From an uncultured Prochlorococcus sp. (lineage in GTDB: Bacteria; Cyanobacteriota; Cyanobacteriia; PCC-6307; Cyanobiaceae), in assembly GCA_902624085.1 (NCBI GenBank), contig CACNWD010000003.1:23045-87044 (forward strand): a stretch of 64,000 bases of DNA, read 5' to 3'. Made by a program: the position numbers and the translations under genes. Shown in pieces: positions 54,252 through 63,510 of the stretch (its first letter is position 1; each line of letters begins with the position of its first letter). The notes below the pieces were generated by a model. The model was not told where the DNA came from and did no database searches. It saw only the letters and a program-made list of their open reading frames with translations.

Positions 54252-54833
54252 ATGATCAATAAAAAGAATATTTATAAATTTATAGTTTCTTTTCAGAGCA
54301 TTCTAATTTCAACGATGATTCCCATAAATATACCCATACCTTCTATTGAAAATATTTATAGAATTGTAGAAATTCCAACCAATTATCAAATTCCTACAAT
54401 TATTTTTTTAACTCTTATTTTTTCAGGAGAATTTATAAAAAAAGTTTACGCTATTTATATATTAATTGGTTTATTTTTTTTACCAGTATTTTTTGATGGA
54501 GGATCATTCGGATATTTAATGACACCTAATTTTGGATATTTATTAGGAATATTTCCATTAATAAGTGTCATCAATATATTAAATAAAAAAAATAATTTAT
54601 CATTGATTAAATATATAAAATATTCATTAGTAGGTTTAATGATTATGCATTTTACTGGTATTTCTTATTTAACTTTTCAATTATTAATTTTTAATAAACC
54701 AGACTTAATTCCGTACAATATTGGTTTATTTTCATTGAATAAAATACCATTTCAAATAATAAGTTTAATTCCAGTATATTTAATCATTAATCTAATAAAT
54801 AAGTTAAAACTTAAAAATGAAAGAATATTTTAA
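54252..54833 (+). CDS. bioY: BioY family biotin transporter component
   Basis: FFDGGSFGYLMTPNFGYLLGIF BioY motif, multiple TM helices. Confidence 0.82.
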   Translation: MINKKNIYKFIVSFQSILISTMIPINIPIPSIENIYRIVEIPTNYQIPTIIFLTLIFSGEFIKKVYAIYILIGLFFLPVFFDGGSFGYLMTPNFGYLLGIFPLISVINILNKKNNLSLIKYIKYSLVGLMIMHFTGISYLTFQLLIFNKPDLIPYNIGLFSLNKIPFQIISLIPVYLIINLINKLKLKNERIF

Positions 54834-55284
54834 CAACAAAATTTATTATCTTGCTATAATTATTATTTTTTGCTCTTTAGACCAATTTAGTAAAATTTAC
54901 ATAAATTTAAATTTAAATAAATTATTAGAAAAGGATTTATTAATATTTACAATAGAGTTTTTACGTAATTATGGGGCAGCATTTAATATTTTCTCTGGTA
55001 ACAGATTATTCTTATCATTTATAAGTGTTATATCAACAATTATATTATCTTATTTTATTTTCATAAGAGAGAATAAACGTATTAATAAATATGGTTTGTC
55101 ATTCATACTTGCTGGTAGTATTGGTAATGGCATTGACAGAATTATTAATGGTTATGTTATAGATTTTATAAAAATTAAATATATAGATTTTCCAGTATTT
55201 AATATTGCAGATATAGTTATTAATATAGGAGTTATTATTTTAACGATAAGTTATTTTAGTTATAAAAATAAATATGATGAATAA
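54817..55284 (+). CDS. lspA: lipoprotein signal peptidase II
   Basis: LDQFSKIYI, RNYGAAFNIF, AGSIGNGIDRIINGYVIDFI, FNIADI. Confidence 0.94.
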   Translation: MKEYFNNKIYYLAIIIIFCSLDQFSKIYINLNLNKLLEKDLLIFTIEFLRNYGAAFNIFSGNRLFLSFISVISTIILSYFIFIRENKRINKYGLSFILAGSIGNGIDRIINGYVIDFIKIKYIDFPVFNIADIVINIGVIILTISYFSYKNKYDE

Positions 55285-56776
55285 TTTTCTTAAAAACTAT
55301 AATAAATATATAATACCCTTATTAATTATCTACTTGATAACTAATATTATAAAAAGTGTATTTAATATTTATTTCTTATTAATTTTACTTGGAATTACAT
55401 TATTCCTTTATAAAACTAATAAGAGACTTTTCAAAAAGATACTATATAAAACTATTTTCAAGAAAAAATCATACAACGTAAATAGTAAAGTAATAGCAGC
55501 AAAGAAAACTCTTAAGGGAATTAATGAGATTATTTATCGAATAGAAAATAAGGTAAATGTTGAGATGATTAATTATGAGAAATTTAAAATTGAGAAACAA
55601 CTTAATACTGCTGACTATAATGTAATTCTATTTGGAGCTGGATCCTGCGGTAAAACATCATTAGCAAGAGGGTTAATTAAAAGTATTGTAGGTGAAATTT
55701 CTCCTATTATTGGAACAACAAAAAATTCAAATATATATAAAGTTAATATTCCTTTTCTAAAAAGAAATATTAATATTATTGATACACCTGGACTTTTTGA
55801 AGCATCAATTGAAGGAGAAAGAAGAGAAGTAAAAACTATTAAAAAAGCTTCAAAATCAGATTTAATAATCTTTGTTATTGATCAAGATTTAAATAAATAT
55901 GAACTCTATTTAATAAAGCAATTATCTAAGATAGGCAAATCAATCATTATTGCGTTAAATAAGTGTGATTTGCGTACAAGTAACCAAAATGAAAGTATAA
56001 AGAGAAATATCTATAAATTAATTAATGAATTTGCTAGAGATACAAAAATAATATTTACAGTTGCATCACCTCAGACAATTGCCAGTATCGGAAGCAAACC
56101 TATAAAGAAAGAAGTACTTGTAGATAATTTGTTTAATGAAATAATCGATATTCTAGATAGAAATGGTGAGGAATTATTAGCAGACAATATACTTTTTCAG
56201 TGTAATAAATTAGGTTTAATAAGCAAAGATATAATTAATAAACAAAGAAATACATCATCAAAAAAAATAATTAATCGATATGCATGGATAACAAGTGGAG
56301 TAATATTTATAACTCCGTTACCTGGTATAGACTTATTGGCAACAAGTGTAATAAATATTCAAATGGTAATAGATATTTCAAAAATATATGGAGCAAATAT
56401 AACAAAAGAAAGAGCCATTGAACTTACAAAATCCATAGTAAAGGTTATAGCAACACTAGGAGTTGTGAGAGGTGGAATGAATATCATTACTAATTTATTA
56501 TCAACAAATTTCACCACAAGATTTATAACAAAATCAGTGCAATCAATCACAGCTGCATGGATAATCAGACTTGTAGGCCTTGCATTTATACAATATTTTG
56601 AAAAAAATCAAAGTTGGGGGGATGGTGGTATTCAAGAAATAGTTCAAAATCTTTATGAAATAAATAAAAGAGAAGACATACTAAAAGATTTCCTAAAAGA
56701 AGCTTTGCAAAAGATCAATTTAAAGGAAAATTCCTTAAACAAGAAACAATTACCCCCATATTCTCACTTTGATTGA
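55274..56776 (+). CDS. membrane-associated small GTP-binding protein with DUF697 domain
   Basis: P-loop GAGSCGKTSLARG, DTPGLFE, NKCD; C-terminal DUF697-like region. Confidence 0.88.
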   Translation: MMNNFLKNYNKYIIPLLIIYLITNIIKSVFNIYFLLILLGITLFLYKTNKRLFKKILYKTIFKKKSYNVNSKVIAAKKTLKGINEIIYRIENKVNVEMINYEKFKIEKQLNTADYNVILFGAGSCGKTSLARGLIKSIVGEISPIIGTTKNSNIYKVNIPFLKRNINIIDTPGLFEASIEGERREVKTIKKASKSDLIIFVIDQDLNKYELYLIKQLSKIGKSIIIALNKCDLRTSNQNESIKRNIYKLINEFARDTKIIFTVASPQTIASIGSKPIKKEVLVDNLFNEIIDILDRNGEELLADNILFQCNKLGLISKDIINKQRNTSSKKIINRYAWITSGVIFITPLPGIDLLATSVINIQMVIDISKIYGANITKERAIELTKSIVKVIATLGVVRGGMNIITNLLSTNFTTRFITKSVQSITAAWIIRLVGLAFIQYFEKNQSWGDGGIQEIVQNLYEINKREDILKDFLKEALQKINLKENSLNKKQLPPYSHFD

Positions 56777-56894
56777 TTAAATAATTATTTAAATTGGTGC
56801 GAAAATCAAAAACGCTAATAAAAAGCAAATAAATTATACAAATAACTATTGAAATAAAACCTGTTATTTTGGCTATTAATTTCGGTCTATTCAT
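56715..56894 (-). CDS. candidate small membrane protein, 59 aa (not in supplied ORF track)
   Basis: Minus-strand ATG overlaps the upstream stop as ATGA; MNRPKLIAKITGFISIVICIIYLLFISVFDFRTNLNNYLINQSENMGVIVSCLRNFPLN, one strong TM helix. Confidence 0.65.
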   Translation of the reverse strand: MNRPKLIAKITGFISIVICIIYLLFISVFDFRTNLNNYLINQSENMGVIVSCLRNFPLN

Positions 56895-58291
56895 ATATTA
56901 AAGTTATTTATTAGATTAGTTAGTTCTTTGATATGTAGAGTTGTAGTATTAAAGTTTCCAAAAACAACTCTAAGATAATATTTACCTTTATAAAACGGTC
57001 TAGAAATCATATAATTTTTCTCATTCAATAAATTTTTTGCCTTCAGGGTCCAATTATTTGACTCTTCAACATCCATTCTCTTTGGTAAAAAAGATACTAT
57101 ATGCAATGGTCCACTATAAATTTCAAATTTATTTTCATCTAATTTTTCAATAAACATTGATTTTTTTAAAAGAGACTCTTTTAATATCTTTTCAATTCCT
57201 TGTATACCTAAAAATCTTAAACCAAGCCAAAGTTTAATTATTTCGGCTGGTCTAGAGCCTTGAACACCAAGTTCTCCTCTATTAATTACATCATCGGAGG
57301 AATCAATATAAGGGAGGCCAGTCTGAAATGTATTTTTTAAAGTATCAAAATCTGATACTAGTAATAATGAAGAAGTCTTTGCTATACCAATCAATTTCTG
57401 CGGATTAATAGTTATAGAATTAGCATTGCTTACTGTAAGACTTTTAATAATATCAAATTTATTGTTTGCTAGTAAAAAAACCCCTCCGATAGAAGCATCA
57501 ATATGAAACCAGATTTTTTTTTCCTTACATATATTTCCTATCTCATTTATTGGGTCTAAGGCCCCTCGAATAGTTGTACCAAAAGTTGCCACTACTGCAA
57601 AGATTTTTCTTCCACTGTCAATTAAGGAATTAAGTAATTTCATAAAAGATGGAATATGCATGCATCCATTTTTATCTGTATGAACAATAAATATATTTTT
57701 ATCTTCAACACCTAAGATTTTTGCACATTTTTTAATAGAGACATGAGCATCTTCACTTGTAATTATTACAGCTTCATTATTAAATGTTAAACCAGAAGAA
57801 TATTTAGCTGTTACGAGAGCATTTAGGTTATTTAAAGTACCTCCACTAGCCGCAATACCGCCTGAATCTTCGTCAAATCCAATCTTTTTAGATAACCATT
57901 TACATATATCATTCTCAAGTTTTGAAATACTTGGAGATAATTCTTCTGCTAATAAATTATTATTTAAGCCAGAGGCTATTAGATCTCCAATAATAGATAT
58001 TGTTAAAGGAGGTGGATCTAAATGAGCGAGAGAACCTGGGTGTGAAGGACAAAAAGATGAATATATTAATTTTTCAATTTCACTTAAAAGATCATTTACA
58101 TCAGAACCGTTTTTTAGAGGATAGGTAACTTTAAATTCATTATTTATTGGAAGAGGAGATCGCTTATTTGTATCTGAATACCATTTACATAATAATTCCG
58201 AGGTTTTTCTCAAAAGATAAAGTAATTCATCATTATTTCCACTAATAGAAGGAAAATAATTTATTTCATCGTTGGTAATTTTCTCAGTCAT
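56891..58291 (-). CDS. pyridoxal-dependent decarboxylase (group II)
   Basis: HPGSLAHLDPPPL, SGGTLNNLNALVTA, FHIDASIGGVFLL, NPQKL. Confidence 0.92.
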   Translation of the reverse strand: MTEKITNDEINYFPSISGNNDELLYLLRKTSELLCKWYSDTNKRSPLPINNEFKVTYPLKNGSDVNDLLSEIEKLIYSSFCPSHPGSLAHLDPPPLTISIIGDLIASGLNNNLLAEELSPSISKLENDICKWLSKKIGFDEDSGGIAASGGTLNNLNALVTAKYSSGLTFNNEAVIITSEDAHVSIKKCAKILGVEDKNIFIVHTDKNGCMHIPSFMKLLNSLIDSGRKIFAVVATFGTTIRGALDPINEIGNICKEKKIWFHIDASIGGVFLLANNKFDIIKSLTVSNANSITINPQKLIGIAKTSSLLLVSDFDTLKNTFQTGLPYIDSSDDVINRGELGVQGSRPAEIIKLWLGLRFLGIQGIEKILKESLLKKSMFIEKLDENKFEIYSGPLHIVSFLPKRMDVEESNNWTLKAKNLLNEKNYMISRPFYKGKYYLRVVFGNFNTTTLHIKELTNLINNFNI

Positions 58292-58323
58292 TTATGTAAT
58301 TTTTAACAGATAAGTTTTAAAAT

Positions 58324-58842
58324 ATGAACATGAAAGAACTAGTAAAAGATTTAAAAGATCCAATTACAAAAGAGAAAAACACATATTTAAAATATAGTAA
58401 ATGGATGAAAGTAGTGCTTAGGAGAGCTCAAGTTGTTGGCGAAAGAGAACTTCCAATCTCAGCATTAATAATAGACCAAAATGGAAGGTGTATTGGAAGG
58501 GGAAGTAACAAAAGAGAAATAAATAAAGATCCATTAGGTCATGCAGAATTAATTGCTTTACGCCAAGCAGCCTGGATAAAAAACGACTGGAGATTTAATG
58601 ATTGTGTGATGATAGTAAATTTAGAGCCATGTCAGATGTGTGCCGGAGCAATAATACAATCTAGAATGGGTAAAGTAATTTTCTCAGCTAATGATTTTAA
58701 AAGAGGTGGATTAGGTGGAACTATAGATTTATCAAAACACAAGAGTGCTCATCATAAGATGGAAGTTATAAACGGATTATTGGAACATGAGTCTAGTCTG
58801 TTAATTAAAAATTGGTTTAAAAAGCTGCGGAACGAAAAATAG
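58324..58842 (+). CDS. tadA: tRNA(adenine34) deaminase
   Basis: LGHAELIALRQA, NLEPCQMCAGAIIQSR. Confidence 0.93.
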   Translation: MNMKELVKDLKDPITKEKNTYLKYSKWMKVVLRRAQVVGERELPISALIIDQNGRCIGRGSNKREINKDPLGHAELIALRQAAWIKNDWRFNDCVMIVNLEPCQMCAGAIIQSRMGKVIFSANDFKRGGLGGTIDLSKHKSAHHKMEVINGLLEHESSLLIKNWFKKLRNEK

Positions 58843-60001
58843 AAAATTTTTTTAATTCTGTATCAAACAAATTTAGTAACTTATCAACATTTTTGTCGGT
58901 TGAATTATATCCCATGAGACCAATTCTCCATATTTTCCCTGAAAGAGAACCTAACCCATTTCCAATTTCAATCCCATATTCACTTAGTAAATGATTTCTA
59001 AATAAATCACCATCCACTCCTGGAGGTATTTTAACTGTTGTAAGTGTCGGTAATCTAAATTCTTCAGATACGTGCAATTCTAAGCCTAATTTAATTAATC
59101 CATCACAAAGTTTTTCTGAATTTCTTAAATGCCTTTCCCAAATATTTTCTAAACCTTCATTAGCAATCAATCTTAAACCCTCTCTAATTGCATAATTCAT
59201 ATTAACTGGTGCTGTATGATGGTAAACACGATCAGAACCCCAATATTTATTTAATAATGAAAGATCTAAATACCAATTAGGAACTTTAGATTTTCTCTTT
59301 TTTAATTTTTCTTCAGCTCTATTATTCATAGTAAATGGACTTAAACCTGGCGGACAACTTAATCCTTTTTGGCTACAACTATACGCAAGATCAATTTTCC
59401 AATCATCAACCAAAAGTTTTACAGCTCCAAGTGAAGTGACTGCATCTACTAAAAACAAGCAATTATTCTTTCTACAAATCTCGCCAATACCATCTAGTGG
59501 TTGAAGAACACCTGTTGAAGTTTCTGCATGAACTATTGCAAAAATAGAAGGTTTATTTTTTTCAATTTCAAGTCTTATTTCATCTAATGAAAAAGCCTCT
59601 CCCCATTCTTTTTCTATCACTACTACGTTTGCTTTATAACGTGAAGCCATATCGACAAGTCTGTCTCCAAAATATCCTTTTTTTGCTATTAAAATCGTTT
59701 CCCCCTCCTCTATAAAATTAGCAATAGAGGCTTCCATAGCTGCACTTCCAGTACCGCTCATTGGGAGTGATACCCTGTTATTGCATTGCCAAGCATATCT
59801 AAGTAATTCTTGTACATCAGACATTAATTCAAGGTATGCATCATCTAAATGACCAATAGGGTTAAGAGATAGTGCTTTTAATACTTCAGGATGTGCATTT
59901 GAGGGCCCTGGTCCTAGTAATAATCTAGAAGGGACATATGTTTTTGAATAATTATTAAGATTCTCTTTCCTTAAAGAGTAGATAATCTTTGATTCTGTCA
60001 A
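58817..60001 (-). CDS. alanine--glyoxylate / serine--glyoxylate class V aminotransferase
   Basis: LLLGPGPSNAHPEVL, DAVTSLG, SCSQKGLSCPPGLSP. Confidence 0.93.
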   Translation of the reverse strand: MTESKIIYSLRKENLNNYSKTYVPSRLLLGPGPSNAHPEVLKALSLNPIGHLDDAYLELMSDVQELLRYAWQCNNRVSLPMSGTGSAAMEASIANFIEEGETILIAKKGYFGDRLVDMASRYKANVVVIEKEWGEAFSLDEIRLEIEKNKPSIFAIVHAETSTGVLQPLDGIGEICRKNNCLFLVDAVTSLGAVKLLVDDWKIDLAYSCSQKGLSCPPGLSPFTMNNRAEEKLKKRKSKVPNWYLDLSLLNKYWGSDRVYHHTAPVNMNYAIREGLRLIANEGLENIWERHLRNSEKLCDGLIKLGLELHVSEEFRLPTLTTVKIPPGVDGDLFRNHLLSEYGIEIGNGLGSLSGKIWRIGLMGYNSTDKNVDKLLNLFDTELKKFSIFRSAAF

Positions 60002-60011
60002 AACTCATTAA

Positions 60012-60051
60012 TTAAGTATTAACTTAAAGCTAAACCAAGATAGATACTTAA
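60012..60051. repeat. inverted repeat TTAAGTAT...ATACTTAA
   Basis: 8-bp perfect arms, 24-nt spacer, just upstream of the class V aminotransferase start. Confidence 0.5.
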
Positions 60052-60156
60052 GCGATGTTTATTAAAAAAAATGCATTGAATTTAAATAATTAAAACAAAT
60101 ATTAATTTAATAAATAATCTTGAAATACTAAAACAAAGCCTCAAGTGTTTAAAAAA

Positions 60157-60170
60157 GTTACGGTTGATAC
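60157..60170 (+). promoter_or_regulatory. candidate NtcA site GTTACGGTTGATAC (GT-N10-AC) for glnA
   Basis: Matches GTN10AC core (consensus GTAN8TAC, one mismatch); TAATTT -10-like box begins 22 nt downstream at 60193-60198. Confidence 0.6.
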
Positions 60171-60221
60171 AAAATTTGATTCTCTAACTAACTAATTTCA
60201 ATAAAGATAAAAAAAACTTTA

Positions 60222-61643
60222 ATGTCTAAATCTGCACAAGATGTACTAAGTCAAATAAAAGATGAAGGAATCGAACTCATCGATTTAAAATTCACAGACA
60301 TTCATGGAAAATGGCAGCATCTTACTGTTACTTCAGACATGATAGAAGAAGATTCCTTTTCTGAAGGTCTTGCATTTGATGGTTCATCTATCAGAGGGTG
60401 GAAGGCTATTAATGCCTCAGATATGTCGATGGTTCCAGATGCTACAACAGCGTGGATTGATCCATTTTATAAGCATAAAACCCTTAGTATGATTTGCTCT
60501 ATTCAAGAGCCAAGAAGTGGAGAACCTTATGATAGATGTCCAAGATCGCTTGCTCAAAAAGCACTTTCATATCTAGATTCAACATCTATTGCAGACTCTG
60601 CATATTTTGGACCTGAGCCAGAGTTTTTCCTGTTTGATGATGTTAGATATGATTCGAAAGAAGGTAGTTGTTTCTATAGTGTTGATACTATCGAAGCACC
60701 ATGGAATACTGGAAGAACTGAAGAAGGAGGCAATTTAGGATATAAAATTCAATATAAAGAAGGATATTTTCCTGTATCACCAAATGATACTGCTCAAGAT
60801 ATAAGATCAGAAATGTTACTCCTTATGGGTCAATTAGGTATACCTATTGAAAAACATCATCATGAAGTTGCGGGGGCAGGTCAGCATGAATTAGGCATGA
60901 AATTTTCTTCATTGATTAATGCAGCTGATAATGTCATGACTTATAAATATGTTGTAAGGAATGTTGCTAAAAAATATGGAAAAACTGCCACATTTATGCC
61001 AAAACCTGTATTTAACGATAACGGAACAGGTATGCATGTTCATCAGAGTTTATGGAAAAATAATCAACCTTTATTTTTTGGTGAAGGCACATATGCAAAT
61101 CTTTCTCAAACAGCAAGATGGTACATTGGTGGCATTCTAAAACATGCTCCATCATTTCTAGCCTTTACAAACCCAACAACAAATAGTTATAAAAGATTAG
61201 TTCCAGGGTTCGAAGCCCCAGTTAATCTTGTTTATTCTGAGGGTAATAGATCTGCTGCAGTGAGGATTCCTCTAACTGGTCCTAGTCCAAAAGCAAAAAG
61301 ATTAGAATTTAGATCTGGTGATGCCATGGCAAATCCTTACTTATCATTTACTGTTATGCTTTTAGCTGGTATTGACGGAATTAAGAATCAAATTGATCCT
61401 GGAGATGGAGTAGACGTTGATCTTTTTGAATTAAATCAAGAAGAACTTTCAAAAATAAATACTGTCCCTTCTTCCCTAAATGATGCGCTCAATGCTTTGA
61501 AAGCAGATAAAGATTATTTATTAGCTGGTGATGTCTTTACAAATGACTTTATCGATAACTTTATTGATATGAAATATGAAGAAGTTCAGCAACTTAGACA
61601 AAGACCACATCCTCATGAATTTTTTATGTATTATGATGCTTAA
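60222..61643 (+). CDS. glnA: glutamine synthetase type I
   Basis: [43 protein letters not shown]-type motifs. Confidence 0.97.
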   Translation: MSKSAQDVLSQIKDEGIELIDLKFTDIHGKWQHLTVTSDMIEEDSFSEGLAFDGSSIRGWKAINASDMSMVPDATTAWIDPFYKHKTLSMICSIQEPRSGEPYDRCPRSLAQKALSYLDSTSIADSAYFGPEPEFFLFDDVRYDSKEGSCFYSVDTIEAPWNTGRTEEGGNLGYKIQYKEGYFPVSPNDTAQDIRSEMLLLMGQLGIPIEKHHHEVAGAGQHELGMKFSSLINAADNVMTYKYVVRNVAKKYGKTATFMPKPVFNDNGTGMHVHQSLWKNNQPLFFGEGTYANLSQTARWYIGGILKHAPSFLAFTNPTTNSYKRLVPGFEAPVNLVYSEGNRSAAVRIPLTGPSPKAKRLEFRSGDAMANPYLSFTVMLLAGIDGIKNQIDPGDGVDVDLFELNQEELSKINTVPSSLNDALNALKADKDYLLAGDVFTNDFIDNFIDMKYEEVQQLRQRPHPHEFFMYYDA

Positions 61644-61682
61644 TTTCTTTTAAAATATTTAATTAAACTTATAAAATTTTAT

Positions 61683-61731
61683 AAATCTTTTTGAGAAATT
61701 CTTAAATCCTTCTCAAAAAGATTTTTTTTTT
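61683..61731 (+). terminator. strong intrinsic terminator of glnA
   Basis: AAATCTTTTTGAGAA-(12 nt)-TTCTCAAAAAGATTT, 15-bp perfect stem followed by T run. Confidence 0.85.
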
Positions 61732-61753
61732 GTTGAAATATAGTAAGTAGAGT

Positions 61754-62815
61754 ATGAAAATGGCTACAGATCCACTTATAAAAATTGCTTACAAAACACT
61801 TCAACAAGGAAAGAGTATTGCAGGTTTAGCTCACAAGGAGATTAGCAGTAGAATAATGAATTTTATGTCTCCAGATAAAGACCTTAAAAGCTTCGATATA
61901 GACAAAAATTTATTAATTGATATTCAAAAATCAATGGATGAATTGAGGGAAGAAGATTGGAAGGATTATGAAGAGAACATTTATCCTCAAAAGCTTTTAT
62001 TTGATGAACCTTGGCTAAGATATTTAATTCAATATCCTAAAGTCTGGTTAGATATGCCAAATACTTGGGAGAGAAGAAAAAATCAGAAAGTTAATGATTT
62101 ACCAAAATCAATTGATAAAGATAATTATCCAACATATTATTTAAGAAATTTCCATCATCAAACTGATGGTTATTTATCTGACTTTTCAGCAAGTATTTAC
62201 GATTTACAGGTAGATATTCTTTTTAATGGCTCTGCTAACTCCATGAGAAGGAGAATTTTGAAACCACTTAAAGAGGGCTTACTTAATTTTTGTGATAGGA
62301 AAAATAGTTCCATCAAAATTCTTGATGTGGCTACTGGCTCTGGAAGAACACTTAAGCAATTAAGAGGAGCATTTCCAAAAGAAAAGATAATAGGTATTGA
62401 TTTATCTGATTCTTATCTAAAGGAAGCTAGTAGACATATTTCAGATTTAGATGGAGATTTAATTGAGCTAATTAAAGGTAATGCAGAAAATTTACCCTTT
62501 CAAGACAATTCCTTCCAAGGTGTTTCATGCGTTTATTTATTTCATGAACTCCCAAGAACTGTTAGGGAAAAAGTTTTAAAAGAATTTTTTAGGGTTCTTG
62601 AACCCGGAGGAATACTCGTGCTTGCAGATTCAATACAGATAATTGATTCTCCCAATTTCATAAGTATTATGGAAGGTTTTTATAAAAATTTTCATGAACC
62701 TTTTTATTGTGACTATATTAAGGACAATATAGATTCAAAGATGGAAGATGTAGGTTTTATCAACATTCATTCTAAATCTTTTTTCATGACAAAGGTTTGG
62801 TCTGCGATAAAATAA
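61754..62815 (+). CDS. SAM-dependent methyltransferase (class I)
   Basis: KILDVATGSGRTLKQLRGAFP, FHELPRTVREKVLKEFFRVLEPGGILVLADS. Confidence 0.92.
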   Translation: MKMATDPLIKIAYKTLQQGKSIAGLAHKEISSRIMNFMSPDKDLKSFDIDKNLLIDIQKSMDELREEDWKDYEENIYPQKLLFDEPWLRYLIQYPKVWLDMPNTWERRKNQKVNDLPKSIDKDNYPTYYLRNFHHQTDGYLSDFSASIYDLQVDILFNGSANSMRRRILKPLKEGLLNFCDRKNSSIKILDVATGSGRTLKQLRGAFPKEKIIGIDLSDSYLKEASRHISDLDGDLIELIKGNAENLPFQDNSFQGVSCVYLFHELPRTVREKVLKEFFRVLEPGGILVLADSIQIIDSPNFISIMEGFYKNFHEPFYCDYIKDNIDSKMEDVGFINIHSKSFFMTKVWSAIK

Positions 62816-63084
62816 AAAAAAATATTTCTATGAAAAACTGGCCAGAGGATATAAATGAAACTGTAAAGAATTTAAATGAAAGATTAAAAATAGATCATAA
62901 TGATTGGCATAAATTTAAAGGTAATAAAAATAAAAGAGCTGCTGAATTAATTGCATCTGCGCTTTGCCAATTAATTATTGGAAACAATGAAAAAGACTCA
63001 ATAGCTTATTTAGAGGAGAGTTTAAAGTGGTTAAAAGGAATTAACGTTGATGCTCCTTGCCCTCATAAAAAATCATCTTTTTAA
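62797..63084 (+). CDS. conserved cyanobacterial hypothetical; true start may be MKNWPED (about 62830)
   Basis: MKNWPEDINETVKNLNERL..KRAAELIASALCQLIIGN...SLKWLKGINVDAPCPHK. Confidence 0.75.
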   Translation: MVCDKIKKNISMKNWPEDINETVKNLNERLKIDHNDWHKFKGNKNKRAAELIASALCQLIIGNNEKDSIAYLEESLKWLKGINVDAPCPHKKSSF

Positions 63085-63465
63085 AGCTAATTGTAATTTA
63101 TTACCTTTAGGACTCCATCTAACGTCATCAAAGCATTCGTTTATTATAAATAATCCTCTTCCACTTATAGAATCTGCACTCTTTGGTAAAGTGAATTTTC
63201 TTTTCTCATTTACCATACCTTGACCTTGATCCTGGATTATCCAAACCCACCAATGCGGGGTTATAATTCGCTTTACTTTGATAATTTTTGAAGAATCAAA
63301 CTTATTTCCATGCTTTACAGCATTTACTAAAGCTTCATGTAAACCCAATCTTATTAAATATAAATGTTGATATTTATATAAAGGTTCCAGTAAAATTTCA
63401 ACAAAATCTGATAGCTGAAGAGATGACTCAAATTCAAAAGTCGAAGTGTCCTTAGTAGAGGACAT
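63073..63465 (-). CDS. anti-sigma regulatory factor-like serine/threonine kinase (HATPase_c, RsbW type)
   Basis: IRLGLHEALVNAVKHGNKFD N-box, DQGQGM, SGRGLFIIN G-box. Confidence 0.88.
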   Translation of the reverse strand: MSSTKDTSTFEFESSLQLSDFVEILLEPLYKYQHLYLIRLGLHEALVNAVKHGNKFDSSKIIKVKRIITPHWWVWIIQDQGQGMVNEKRKFTLPKSADSISGRGLFIINECFDDVRWSPKGNKLQLALKR

Positions 63466-63510
63466 AACAATACACTTTTTTATTATTTTAACTTATTTAA
63501 GTATTACTAA

